DNA from: Tanytarsus gracilentus
Taxonomy: Eukaryota > Arthropoda > Insecta > Diptera > Chironomidae
Direction of reading: 5' to 3'
DNA length: 64,000 bases
Assembly: GCA_038502055.1 (NCBI GenBank)
Contig: JAXRKN010000040.1
Span: forward strand, 6,038,501 to 6,102,500
A model generated the notes under the pieces. It did not search any database. It saw only the letters and a program-made list of their open reading frames with translations, and was not told where the DNA came from. The position numbers were made by a program, and so were the translations under genes. This document shows positions 23,601-38,600 of the stretch, one piece after another (position 1 is the first letter of the stretch; each line of letters starts with the position of its first letter).

Positions 23601-26600
23601 CATTGTAAGAGAAAACATTTGAAATATGCATGAAGGTTTTATAACGCAATTTCTAAGGAACAAATTGGTTTATTTAAAATTAAATTTAAATCTTAATAAT
23701 TCTTTAATTTTTTTGTTGAGAACAAAAGATCTAATTAATTAAACTTAAGACAGGACTTAAGATTATTTGTGACATCAACTAACTTGAGAATTTAATTCCA
23801 ACGACAATTGAAAGCCACCGTGTGGAATTGCAATTAGCCGATTCGAAAAGAACAATGAAGACTTTACCGCACATAGTCAAGACGATTTCATTCTTCTCTT
23901 CGACATACTGCCGAGCAAAACCAATTAAACAATTCAATTGAATTAATAATGGAACATGCCACAATTCCAACCATATTGAGACATAGAATTGGTGAGAATC
24001 TATGTCTACAATTAAAAGCTACATGCGGTAACTGCCATTTTGACCCAAAATAAATTATCAAGCTCGATTTTATACGAGGAAATAGGGAGCGTGAGGAAGT
24101 TGTGTGTTAAATCAATTGAAAGTGCATCAAATCGGATTAAAATAGAATCGAACATTTTCGCATCTGAAAATTTTCCCAATCAACTCTGTTTTATTGCTCT
24201 CGATTGAGTTATTAAAATTGTGAAAAATACAATTTAAAACTTTTTCTCGTGTGTCGTTTGATCGGCAATCACGTAAGAGTTTGGAATTTTTCCAAATTTA
24301 GCGACTTTAACTTTCACTGAGATGCAAGTTGAATGAAAATCACGCTGATGTTACTGTCACACATTATGTATATCAGGTGTATGCCATATAAAGTCATACA
24401 AATTCCACCGGCTATGGCAATAAATATAAACACATCACATTCCGCATTTTTTGGCAGCTGCATAAAAGTGAATTAAAATTTTCAGTGGCAAATAAAGAAG
24501 AAGAGGAAAGCGGGGAAATGTGGACATGAGAAAAATGTTGTGCAACACCATCGCCATAATTACATGGCTGCTGCATTTTGCTCTGAACGGACGAGGCATT
24601 GTAAGTGCTTTGCAATTTTCGAGAGTACATTTTCAAAAACTGTCGAGTGAGTGCTTAACACAGCACAAACAGAAGCCTCGCAACTTGAAAAATGCATTTT
24701 AAATTACACAAAAATGGAAAGACATTTGAAATGAATTTGTCAGTCGTCAAGTGCATCTCACGAATGCAATACTAATAATAATGGTTATCAAATGTGTCAG
24801 GAATGAACGTGATTCACTTTTAATCATGTACGCAAACTATGCAAAATCATCCAAGGAATGAAAAAATTTAAAACCAATCAATAATTTTAAAATTCAAAAG
24901 TTGCCACCCAATGTCCAATGTGAGTTGCTTAATACGAAATTTTATCTCTTCCACTGCTGCTGTCAAGCATCTCTTTCTTTCGCTCTAAACTTGCATTGTG
25001 CCCAAGGTACTTTACTCTCGTTTTCTCTCTTATCGAAATTGTATTTATATTCACATGGTTGAGTACAAACATCTGCTTCATGTTCTTCTCGCATACACAA
25101 AACACGCTTGCACGCCAAAAAGCAGAAAGTCTTGCAGTTTTATCTACCTCGATTGTGCTGCAGAAAATGCATTACTGAAGGAAGTTAACTTTTTAAGAAT
25201 GACACTTAATTTTTTTAAATTACAAGTTAGCATCCCTTGTGCTCCTTGAGCTGAGAAAATAGGTAAAAAGCAAATTTATCATAAAAAGCGTTTTCATGTT
25301 TATTTGCCCTGCATGTTTAGATGAAAAGATCCAGAAGATTTTTTTGTGTGAGCAAAAATTGAGCTGCTCACATTTCACTGAAAGTGATTGATTACATCTG
25401 AGTTCTGACTTCTCGAGTTCACAGTCAAAAAAAGTTTCTCAGAAGTGACAACTTGAAATTAATTTGACTCGAATGATTTTTGAAAGAGAATTTTTATGAG
25501 ATTTAATTTTTATGTTGAAATAAAATTTTTGGGCATTTTAGATTGTAAGTCACCGGACTTGCAGATTAATCGGCCGAAAATCGCTTGCAGATTTTTTAAT
25601 CTGCCGATTAATCGGGCGATTTTAGTCTGCAGATTATCGGCCGATTATTTAGTCTGCCGATTAAACGGCCGATTTTAATCGGCAGATTATCGGGCGATTT
25701 TTCAATCTGCCGACTAGACGGCCGATTTTAATCTGCAGATTATCGGCCGAATTTTTAATCTGTAGATAAAAAAAATAGTGTATAATTTATTTTCTATACA
25801 ATTTTGCTTTAAACTATCGAAATATATAGTTAAATAAAGTAACCCTATTTATACTTTGAATAAAATGTAATTCTTTATAACTTTCGAATCAATAATATTT
25901 AAAAACGAATTCACTCTGAATTTATGATTTTGAGTTAAAACTTACAAATCGAAAATTAAATAAAATTTATTATTCCCTTTAATTTTTACTTGATTTTTGA
26001 TTTTAAATCTACATCAAAAATTCTTGAGTGAATTATTTTGCAAAAAAGCTATTTTTTAAGTGTCGTTTGAAACTTTGGAATTTATAAAGAATGACATTTT
26101 ATTCAAAGTATAAATAGGGTTACTTTATTTAACTATATATTTCGATAGTTTATAGCAAAATTGTATAGAAAATAAATTATACACTATTTTTTTATCTACA
26201 GATCAAAAAATCGGCCGATAATCTGCAGATTAAAATCGGCCGTCTAGTCGGCAGATTGAAAAATCGCCCGATAATCTGCCGATTAAAATCGGCCGTTTAA
26301 TCGGCAGACTAAATAATCGGCCGATAATCTGCAGACTAAAATCGCCCGATTAATCGGCAGATTAAAAAATCTGCAAGCGATCGGCCGATTAATCGGGTGA
26401 AAATCGGCCGAAAATCTGCCGATTATTCTCCCGATTTTCGGCCGATTAATCTGCAAGTCCGGTGACCAAACAACGGCATTTTAATGATATCTTTGCATCC
26501 ATTGATTAAATTGAAAAGTCTTCTTATTTTGCAAGGGTTAAGGTCAAGGTTAATCGAACAAATTTTCCTCTTCAAAAGAGAAAAGAAAATTCGTAGTGTT

Positions 26601-29600
26601 TCCATAAAAAATCGATAATATTCATATGAAATGCTTATGTTTATGTATTTAACGAAATCGATGATAAAAAATGTTGTAATGGCCTCCACCGATACCCTCG
26701 AGAGCCATAAATTCCACCAATGCAACTCTTTCTCTTATAATAACATAAAACATTCATAGTTTTAATCTCAAAATGATCGTAAACGATGATTTTATGATGA
26801 ATGAAAAAGCATTGAATAAGAAAGAGTTTTTTTGCCATTGCCTAATGGAATCGAAGGTGATCTGATCTGATCCTTTGCCTCATATACATTTCTAAATTCA
26901 ATTTCTATTCAACCGTAATCGAAGGAGAAAATGTTCTCTCATAAATATTTATGCGCTTTTAATTTGATTGTTTATTCGATTTCAAAAAGAATGCTCGACC
27001 GAGTGAGCACATGTGGGGATATAAAAAGTTGGGAGAGAATCAATTCCAAGGCAAATGTTAGCTTTCAATTAAAATTGTTAGTAAACAGGAAAAAATCTCA
27101 TATCTGTTAACGATGTAAACTTTTCAATTACTTTCCACATGGGCAAATTGAAATTGTTGCCACATCGTACGGTTGAGATAAACATACAGCGATGAAAGAT
27201 GAGGCGAGCAAATTTTAAATGCAACCATAGAAAAATTTAGCGAATTAAAAATTTTATATTTTTTGATTTAAAAAATTCCAATAAAAATTGATTTAAATTG
27301 TTCGATAAATAATTGATAACATACATGTGGACAAATTGTAAGTGCAACATTGCATTAACTCGATTGTAAACCACAATAACTAAATGCATCATGTTATTTC
27401 TCCCACCACTTCTAATGTATCGCCAGGATTTAATATAAAATTGAATTTTCCATATGAAATATTTACGATTATTGTCATTCTGAGAGTAACCAGCTGCTGC
27501 AATATGCAACAGAGTACGAATAGATGAAACTTTATTGATTTTCGCGCGATTTAAAATATGAGGAAGAAGAAAATTTATCACGAAAGTTGTGAATGAGGAA
27601 AATCTTCGAGTGCACTTTTTTCACTGCTAATAATAAGATTTTTTGAATGAGTTTTGCAGAATGTTCTACAAGCCAAAATGACTGGCATGAAAAGAATATT
27701 CAGAGGAAGAAGAAGAAGTAAATTGGAAATGTGATATGAAAACAGATATCTTCTTTCTGCTTCAATTCAATAGCGAACAAAAGTCTAAAATGAACGAGCC
27801 TTGTTGAAAAAAGAAATAAAAAATTTCCTTTCTATCCCGTCAAACATGAAAATTCAATTTTGCGATAGCGTTTTTCAATTCTTTCATTCAATTGACTCGA
27901 ATTCTTTCGCTGGCATAGAAAATAATTAATTTTGAATATCTGGAGATGAATTAATTTTTCTTATTAGAGTGCATTCAATAGTGACGAACAATCGCCAGAT
28001 TCACAGAGCAAGCACAAGAGTTCTAAAGTGTGTTTAAATGAGCGCAGATTGCAGATGTTGTGCGAATATAAAATTGAAGAGATATTAAATTTCTTCGAGG
28101 CATCTGAGAGCACATTAAAGATGAGCCATGTGATATTTAATGCTGAATGCAGGTGATGTCGAAAATATTTTTTGAAAATAAATTCACAAAAAGTTTTGTG
28201 TCGTAATTAAATAATTACTGCAAACTATCATGACATTTATCTACCAAATATTTTATGTGACACGATTGCAGATAAAAAACACGTCATAATTTTGTTATAA
28301 AATTAAATTTAAAGTGAATGTTTTATTCTTGTTCTCATGATATTTGGGATTAGCTTTTGTAAAATATTCATGAGCATTGCTGTCGTCGCTTAAAGGTCGT
28401 GTCTTGTTTATCATTTTGTCTTCTTCCCTTCATTGTTGCACGAACGTTGCATCATTAATAGCTTGATGTTGTTTGATGATCGTCATCAGCGCTGTAAACC
28501 TCATCATCCTCACTCTCCTCACCGAAGCTTTTTATCGTTTCATTGTTGAGTGCTTTAGCGAGAACAATATTGCCGGTCCTTAAGGCATTCGCTTTCTCCA
28601 GTGCGATTAAATCGATAGAATATTTTGGCTCTTGTCTCGCAGTCGGTGGTGAAGCATCACCCCAAACACTCACTTTCATTTCGAGATCGCTCAGTGCCGC
28701 TTTTCTATGATGTGGATTCGGTTCGACTAACACGTGCATTGATGGCGTTCGCGTGACATCTTCAATCACGTTTACGCATTTATTTTTACAGCTTGCACAA
28801 CATTTATTCGATAGAATATATTCCATATTCAGAATTTTGAAGAAAACACGAGAGAATAAAAGTTTTTTTCAAGGCCAACTGAGATTTGAAAAGAAAACGA
28901 AAAGGGCTCTTTTTTTATTGGAGCATAGCCAGATCCTTTTTGTCTGCTGTGCCATAAATCGAAATTATTTCAAGAGGTTGTGAATGAAAGAGAGAGTGAA
29001 AAAGTAAATATTAACTTAGAGCGAGGAGAAAAGAGGCAAAAATAAATTTCCGCATCCTAAAAAAGTGTTTTTTATTTTTTCTCGAACACCATCAGTTTCC
29101 TCGAGGAGGAAGTCTGTTGCTCTGTTTTATCCATCGCGGCGTCTCATTAAGAAGGGAAATTCAAGCCAAGTTCAGATATATAATTTATGACCTTGGAGCA
29201 TTTCATCATTTATGCCTCAAGTACCAGGCGCCTCCTAATAAGGTTTGATCATGCAACGAGGAAAAAAGGGCTCTTTAACCCATTTCAATGTCGGAAGGAA
29301 ATTTACTTAGATCTCTCTCTCGTTACTGTCGTCAAGTGGAACGACGATTTTCCTAAGAACGGTCAATTAGATTTTCGTGCATGGTAAATTGTCAAGGATC
29401 TTCGTTATCGGACATTTCATCCCATGTTTTCTTACTTTTACACTTGTCAACGGATGAATAAATTTACTATGACATAACCCACGACCTTGTGATAAATCCA
29501 TCACGAAAAAAATAAATTTGTTTCACTTTAAGGTTAATCTTTTTTATCTTAAGATCTTTTTTCGAAAATAAATTAGTTTTTTCTTTCTCAAAAGAATTTT

Positions 29601-32600
29601 TATGACGATCTGAAAGCATCTCCGAAAAGCATAAATAACCTAAAGCTCTACCGCCATATAATGCGCAAAAAAGAGCATTTCGCAACTTTTTTCTGTTTGC
29701 TTAGCACCAGACAGTTGGCAATAAACATAAATAAGCGACTCTTGAGTGAAATTTCTACACCTTCATCATCAATCAATTAACGCATAATTCCATTTCAATT
29801 ATTGTTAGAAATAAATTTTATTCTGATAGTTATTTTTTCAGAAATATGCATATAAAAATTTATGAGCTCACAGAAATCCCAAGTCATAAATATTTTTTAT
29901 GTCATGGGAATTTTTTTAGTTTTGAATTTTTTTCTCACACTCGTCCTTTCTCACATGCAGGGGTGTTGTACCTGTCTTGACGTGGGTGAATGTGTCATAA
30001 AATCATTTTGCATAAATTTCACACATTGTAAACGCATCGGAGGTGGTGGAGGATGGGAAATTATACAAACTCATGTATGATGATAATTAAGGTGTAAAAT
30101 ATTCTACCTGATTTAACACATGTGCGTTTACATTTTCAGAAATTAAAGGCAAATATTGGAGAACAATTTCTTGGAAAACATTTTATGGTTCTATCGTTAA
30201 AATTGCACACACTAATGTTGATTTTTACACCTCAATTCAATCTTTCTCACTGCTTTATGCTTCAAAGCGCTGGCGAAACGGAAATTAATTGGCGAAAAGT
30301 GAGAAATCAAGGAAAGAACAATTGAAATATTTTTCTAAATTTTAGTTCGATTTTGTTAAATTACAGATTTACTAAAAACTCTCAACCATTGAATTAAAAA
30401 ATCATGCACACTTGTCGGCGTTTATGCTCATTTTAACACATTGTTCACGGTCATTGCTGCTGTTATTAGATTTCATATTTACTTTTTTATGGGTGTAAAT
30501 TAAAGTTTTGCCGATAATAATGCAAAATTTTATTTTTATGGATATTGAGCTCAAATCTTAAATAGCTAAAAAAATTGTTTTTCAATTTTCCACATGTTGC
30601 AGAAATTGAAAATTTTCTATTTTAATGAAGCGAAAAGAAAATTGAATAAAAAGGCAATTTTCAAGCACAATTAAGTGTCAACAAGAAAATTGGGATTAAT
30701 TAACTTTTCCAACTTTGAATAATTTCTAAAAAAGGTAAAAGTTCAGAATATAATTTTGGACATAAACCCATTAACTATTTATTATGCTGTATAAAACTAT
30801 GTGCAGGCGGATGAAAATGTGGCGTAAAAAATTTTAATTAAGACTTTTTCTTTCGGGTGACGTAAAATTCCTAACTAGTTTCAGTTCACTGTTCCTGCTT
30901 TGGTAATAAATCATAAACAATTTTTTTTTCTTCAAGTTTATTGACTTGACTGAGAGCGTAGCAAAATGAAATTTTTGCACGTTCACTATTTTTCTGAAAT
31001 GCAACATTATCGTATTATTATTTAATGTTTTATGAGAGCTAATAAATTAAGACAGTAATCGAATACTAATCATTTGATTGCTGATTAATTGTAATTAATT
31101 TTTTCACGCATGTGAAGCTGGCGAAAAATTAGAATGGTTGAAGTGAATTAAAAAGTTTTTAATTCAAGGATGAAACTTATAACTAGAATCAAAAATCAAG
31201 CAGTGGAAAAATATTTTTATGATTTTAAAATTTGTTTTCTCATCAAAAATCGCTCATTTAAACTAACAATGTCGTTATATGAAAAATAATTTCACTTTTA
31301 TGACTTTCATACCGTGTAAATTTAGACATAATCCTTCTTTCATTCGATGCCAACATTTATTAATTTGTTAACAGTTTCTCTATTATTAAATGAGATGATA
31401 ATCAGCGACTACCAAAAACAGTAAACTCTGAATCTATAATCAAATGTGACTTTTTACGATCACGTCCAAATTTTCTCTCTCCATAAATAGAGAAAAAAGA
31501 AATTTTTATCTCAATTTTCTACGCCTTCAAAATCTGTAAAACTTTTTGATATATTATCAAGTTCATTATCATGTAAAACATGTGGTGAGGGATCAAAAAA
31601 CAAAATTTGTGTGTTGAAATTTGATCAACAACAATTTACATAAATAAATTGAGCGACTCGAGAATGAGAAATTTTATTTCGCGGTCGAAATTAAAGAAAA
31701 TGAGATTAAAATTATAGCTCCGCTATATATTAATTTTGGATTTTTCCAAAACCTGTTTTCGGCCCCTAGTGCCAAGACATTACATTGTGCAATATCAAAA
31801 CATATACTCAAATGATAGGCCTAGTCAAACCCTACAAACTGGCGAAAACAGATTTGAAATCGGTTGATCCTACGAGGAGTTAGAGCCATTTAAGTCATCT
31901 TACTTTCTTACTTTCTTACTTTCTTACTTTCTTACTTTCTTACTTTCTCACTTTCTCACGATCTTAGTGGGCGGCATATCTCAAGAACGGCTGGTCGGAT
32001 TTAACTCGGGTTTGTGGCTAAAGATCGGGTTTTGGCTCTAGTTGTGCAAGAAGTATTTAGTTTTGAGGTACGACCCTCCAAGGACCGTCCATGAGTGCAA
32101 AAATGTCCTTTTTCATACAAATTTTCTTTTATATGGCTTCATGGGTATCGTTGAACTCATAATTGCATCAGGAATCGATTGGCATTGACGATTTTTGAGT
32201 AGTGTCCATCATGGCCGGCCTGGAGTGCCACTAATGCCCATTTTTCAGATCTATGGCTTCATGGGTATCGTTGAACTCGTCATTGGATCAGGAATCGATT
32301 GACATTGATGATTTTTGAGGAGTGTCCATCATGGACGGCCAGGAGTGCCACTAATGTCCATTTTTCAGAACTATGGCTTCATGGGAATCGTTGAACTCGT
32401 AATTGCATCAGGAATCGATTGGCATTGACGATTTTTGAGGAGTGTCCATCATGGCCGGCCAGGAGTGCCACTAATGTCCATTTTTCAGAACTATGGCTTC
32501 ATGTATGTCGTTGAATTCGTCATTGCATCAGGAATCGATTGACATTGACGATTTTTGAGGAATATCCAAAATGGTTGGCCAGGAGTGCCACTAATGTCCA

Positions 32601-35600
32601 TTTTTCAGAACAATGGCTTCATGTATGTCGTTGAACTCGTCATTGCATCAGGAATCGATTGGCATTGATGATTTTTGAAGGATGTCCTTCATGATTAACC
32701 AAAAGTGCCAACGGAGTAGGGTACTAATCTATGCGGAGCTATTGGAAATGGCAACGCCGTTTGCAGACCCATCTTGTTTTAAATTATGGAACAATGTCAA
32801 CTTGGATGATGACGAGATATCAACAGTAGAAATTTTAATAAGCATTTTAACGCGCGAGAGTGATTTATGGTGATAACGAAGTCAATTGCAAAGTCGCCAA
32901 GACGATTTTGCCTAAATCAACAGCTCTCATTTATTGTAACAGCTCCGTTTTTGTATATTTAGGTCATAATTCTTATTAATCGCTTGATGATAACTGCTTC
33001 GAGGCGTAAACTCTCTCTAGCTCTCGATTTTGATAAAACTTCTTGTTCTACTGATCCATAAAAACTTCTCACATCATGAAAATTGTTAAAAATTATAAGA
33101 AACTTTTCATCGTCACGTTAGACTTTGGCTTTAATCCAGATTAGTGCATGTGTTGTAAAATAAGACATAAGTTATAGTGTGAATGATGTTTTTTGGATTA
33201 AAATCTCAAAACGCATCGCTTCACAGTCATCAAAAAAATTCTTTGTAATTCCTCAAATTTTGATGCATCACTTTGTTGAGATTAAAAACTGATGATGAAA
33301 GGAGGAAAAGATGAAATAACTATTTTAAAACATGAATGAAAAACAAATGTTTGAATTTTTTGAGAAAAATCAGAGTTTAAGTTGTAAATTTAAAAACTCT
33401 GTTCACATTTTTTAAACACGATGAAACTTTTTTCAATTACAAACAAATTTCTATTTTTTCATTTTCACACCCGCATGCACTCAAATCCTCGAGGATATTT
33501 TTTCATCTGTCAAACGAGCGTTTTGTTTATTTACATGCGACTGAATTGAGTCTCTTTGTTTATTGATATAAAATCTTATAAAAACTTTGCCTTGTTTCAT
33601 TAAATGCGAGAAGTGAGGTGTGTATAAAATCTTTCTAACATTTATGATCATCACACAAGAAAATTTATTTTTCTTTCTCTAAAAGTTTGAAAATCTTATC
33701 AGTTCACACTCGGGTAGAATTATTTTTTTCGGTTTATTTAACTAACAATAAGATTTTGGGTATAAAAGGTCAAAAAACTTCTCGCTCATACATTTGAACA
33801 CCCACAAAATAATTTAAGTTTCCTCTTTGAATAAGAAAAAATCAATTTTCATATGAAAACATGAGAGCAACCCTTTTGTATACCTTATTTGATAATACGA
33901 AAAGATGGCTGGCTACTGATCTTTATGTGATCCCATAATCTTCCTTTCTTAAGGGCATGCTAGGGTGTAAATTCATTAAAAGCTGGCATGTATTAAGAGG
34001 CTTGAAATAATTTACAACCTTCATAACTTTATCGTTTCGGAAAATATGATTTGAATTATTTTAATGACCATCAAAATTAATCTAAATCCTCATTAATTAT
34101 TTCTTTACGTTTCATAATCACTCAAATGTGCTGGTGTGAGTTATAAATAAATTTTAATGCGCACATGTGAAGCAATTAGAACACGATATTACATGCAGTC
34201 ATGAAAAATTGCATTTAAAATCTCATCTTTCACGTTTCATAGCCGAAGAAGCTCTCTCATGGTTTCTCGTAATTGCTACCACAGTTGAAATTTAATATCT
34301 TACAAAAAAAAGTTGCGAATCACATTTTAAAGTTGTATCGTATGTTAATTGCACTCGTTCTCTGCCACAGAAGAATTAATGAGTGTAACTTTAATTGTTT
34401 GCTCCATAAAAATTAATTTTTTAGTACTTTCATCTTGTTTCAACATACGACACATAAAAAAACTTCATGAGACATTAACGGGAGAAGGGAAATGAGCATG
34501 TTCTTGTACTCATTATGTGAATAGTCGATGAGAGACTTGCAAGAGGGCTCTTATGAGGATTGTTTACGATGATAATTTTGAGTGAAATTTGATTGTGCCA
34601 CAATAAAGATGGAAATTTTATTTGTTGACCCAAAAAGTAATTTAAAAAAATTCATAATCTCGTTTGATATTTACAGATGAAAAAAAAAATTGACAAAGGT
34701 GCGACAAACTTGAATTTTTAATCATCACTAAGAATATCACTTCCGCTATATTAACAGCAAAAAAAAGAGGAGGAACGCGATAGAAACGAGTTTCGCATAA
34801 ATTTCTCAAACTTATCATCTCACTTTTTTCTCATCGAACAACCCAAACGAGATACGTCCACATAAAAAATGAAATCGCTACCGCTCGTAGTTCGATGTTG
34901 GCTATAAAGACTTGAAATTTATGCAAACAGTTAAAAAAAGTTTAAAATGACAGTTTTCCTGCTACCGATACATATTCGGGCATTTATCGAATTGCTGTCA
35001 TTCTTTTAAGTATTTTATTTTTGTGCTGATGCAAAATTGTCGCTCCCCGTTTCGATGGCAATTTCATTCAACATTTTGTCTTTTGTTGATACTTCAATTT
35101 AATCGCTCGACAGTCACTTTCTGTTGACGTTATTCAGCATTTCTTTTATGGCATTTTTAATACGAAAAAACTTGCAATTATGCAAAACAATAATTTTTTT
35201 GTGTGTGTCGACTGAGGGGCGACAATTTGCACATATGACTTGAAACCTGTTTGATGGCTTTATTTTAAAGTTAATGTTTTTTCTCTCGACCGCGCGGTCA
35301 TTGCTTGAACAGCTGTGCATTTCGCTAAAATTTCTAATGTAAACAAATTAATGCCAATTATGCGTCATTTTAAATAACAATAAACATCAATTATTAGCGT
35401 GAGAGCGAGGCTGAAGTTTCTCACATTTATTTTCTTGCGACATTTAGTTTTAGATTTTATTAAAGTCCTTAATTTATTTGAAACATAAAAGCTGTTATAC
35501 TTAATTAAAGGAGCAAATTTATTCTTTTACATCTCATCTCAAAAAGTACAAACTCCACAAATTTTAATAAATTCAAGACAGCCCCAAAAATTTACAATTT

Positions 35601-38600
35601 TCCGCATAAATTTTATTCTAGATTGCCCAACACAAAAAAGTCATTATTATGAGCCTCTTTTTTATCTCTTAATTTATGAGAATTTTTCTTTGAATTGCAT
35701 CGTGTGGGTTATGACACTGAAAATATTTTCATGAACTTCCTTTCGGCCAAAAATTTTTTGATCCTTTTAGTGTAATTGTATTAAAAACTACAAAAAACTA
35801 AGTGTTGCTGTGCGACACAAGCATAGATGCGGCAAAAGTGATACGAAAGGTCCGAGAAAGACACAAACGAGAAAGAATGTGAGATAAAAAAGGACCACCA
35901 TAGAAAAAAGGTTCATTTTTATAGAGACAAAATTTTTTGGTAAGACGCATTAAAATTTTCATCAAGTTTTAGACCAAACAGGTTTTCGGGAGTGAGACTA
36001 CAAAACTTTCCGCTTTGCTGCATTCCTTTTTGTTTACAGGTTACCTCGACGACGCCGCTATCTCTTAACTGTGAAAAGGATTCCATTAAAAGTGAATTTA
36101 AAATGGAAGCTGTCGCGACGGACAACAGTAACGGAATTAATCAGAGCCATGTAATTGGATGAATTCAATGTAACTCAAACCATGACCTTTTTTAACATAC
36201 TTTTTTGAGAGGGTTCAACAGGAAATTAAAATTTCTTCCTAAACTCAATCGAGCACTTAACAAAACCTTTCCGAAATTAAATATTTTATAAGCTTCTCGA
36301 GACTCAATTGAAAAAGACGAGTTTGCCCTTTCGAGAATAATTCGATTTCAAATCCTAATGTGAAAGCAACAAAGCATTTGATTGATTAAATTAGACAACA
36401 TTCGCAAGGTTCAAATTTCATTTTTTTTCGCATCTGCTATGATTCAAACACAATTTTTAATCCTTTTATTTAAAAATCGCGGAAAAAAGTTCCGAAAACA
36501 CCTGCAGTCTGGCACGAGTGGGCAGATGGAAAAGAATTAGGAAATTCAAAAAATTATCATAAAAGACAGCTGAAATTACTCGAGCATATGCAGCACATGG
36601 CCGGCAAAATCGTAAAACGTTCTCGTTTATGTATGCGAAAGAAAAAAAGAGAGGAAGGAAGAAAAATATATAAAAAAATCAGTTTGATGTCTTCTTCTTG
36701 TTTCACTCCGCTTCGTCGTCGACATGTAATTATTAATGGCATTGTAAGGAAGTAAGGGACGGAAATTTTATGCGACTGCTGCTCCTCACTCATCTACAAT
36801 TCTAATCGCGACGTCTTGTATAAACACACAGTGGAAGACAAATTGCCTCAAAGTGCGCCACCTACACTCGTGCTCAATACATCAGGTCGAGGGGAAAACT
36901 TAAAATGATCGATTGTTCTGACTCCAAATTGGCTTCTATTTATGTCTCTCTTACTTTACGATCATTCCAAAGAGCAATGATAATTTATCTCAATGAAACT
37001 AATTTAATAAGAACGAAAGGAAGGAAATGACGATGGAAATTAAGAGTTGCATTGAGTCACTTATACGGATAACCTAAGAGTCACTTAGAGATTGTAATTC
37101 AATTATTTTTTTTTTCAATTGTTAAGTTTACTCTTGTTGGTCATGAAAATTAAATTGCTGTGATTGAAATTGAGTTTACAGTTAGAGAAGAAATTGCTTT
37201 TATGATTTAATTGTAATTATTTCAATTAATTAACACTAGATGAGCAAATATAAGATTTACATGCAGGAATGACCATGTAATAATTTAAAGCATCTCCATT
37301 ACAGATTGAATTTTCACATGAGGTGAATAAGAAAAAGGCAAACACAGAATTCCTCAAAATCAAATCAAGATGAAAAGGTTGTGAATTTAAGGGACAATGG
37401 AATGTAATACTGATGAAGTCTTCCGTCCGAAATATTTACGAACACAATGAAATGAATGAAGACATTAGAATCCCTACATGTTCACGTTGTGTCTGATGCC
37501 CGAAGGTAAAATACCTTTTGCAAATTTTAGGTAAATGTTTTCCTTCTGATCAAATATGAGCACGTGTAAAAACACGCCAGTGATTATGTGTAAGAATAAC
37601 TCACATTTGAGTGACTTTGTAAAGTTTTATGAGCGAGACTTCACTGTGAAAATATTTTTCTAAAAAGTCACTCATCATATTTTAACACATTTTATGACTA
37701 ATTCTCGTCTAAGACAACATTCTTATCTGCATCTTTTTTTCTACGCATAAATGACTCTCAAAATGTCCATCGTGAAATTCGATACATGACATCTGTATGG
37801 TAAAATACTATCGACAGTAACATCTTTACCCTGACATGCGAGAAGATCACACACCAAAGTTGAAAGAGATGAAAATGGTTGCTCTCGATTTTATGCGACA
37901 TGAAATTACGACATTGAGACAACATGAGAGGGAAAATTTGCATGTATCAGTTGACTTTATTTATGCAATATTTATGCGATGACGATAAAATCAGTGAAAT
38001 GTCATCATAGAGAAGATGCTCTCGAGATTTTCTTATCGACACGACTTCATCACGCGCGATTCGTGGCGTCACTTTTGAGCTTTTGAGATGAGTGCAAAAA
38101 AATTATTTTTCATATGATATGAATCATATCGCTTCAAGGAAAATCGATTTTCCATTGAGAAATAAATAATTCAGTGCCTCAAAAATTGACGAATAAATTG
38201 AAAATTTTATATTGCAGTCTCTAGCTTGATTTGAATAAATCTCTCATATATGAGAAATTTTCTTCTTCCTCACCGACAGCTCATGTGAACTTGAACATTA
38301 TTCATCGGAAGGTGAAAGAATGCCAAAACGAAAAGAATTCTTTATTTTCTCTTCTTCTTTTACAATTTGTTCATCCCCTTACTTTATGCATGATGTACGT
38401 GAGAGAGAGAAAGAAGAGAAGCAGCAACAACAACAAGTAGAACTCGCATCGGATGATAGGGAACTAAAAAAATAATTTTTGGACTCTATTTTGTTGTTTT
38501 AAAAACTGAATTTTAATAATTTTGCACGCATATCATATTTTATTTTAATATCCATTAAATATTCTCTTAATTGCTCGAAATTCCTTCATGGACATAAAGA

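Larger units (their letters stand above)
31711..32780 (+). mobile_element. HINE-like element, family B copy B1
   Basis: Begins AAATTATAGCTCCGC and ends GACCCATCTTGTTT. The 10-bp subterminal inverted repeats ATAGCTCCGC (31714-31723) and GCGGAGCTAT (32733-32742) are perfect. A hairpin can form near the right end (GCAACG-CC-GTTTGC, with a wobble). The interior has a TTACTTTC microsatellite and five 120-bp units homologous to the core of family A. The layout matches family A, with different termini. No coding capacity. Confidence 0.7.

Noticed and set aside
32133..32732. Evenly spaced 120-bp repeats considered as a CRISPR-like array
   Set aside because: Whole units repeat with no unique spacers, and the genome is eukaryotic.
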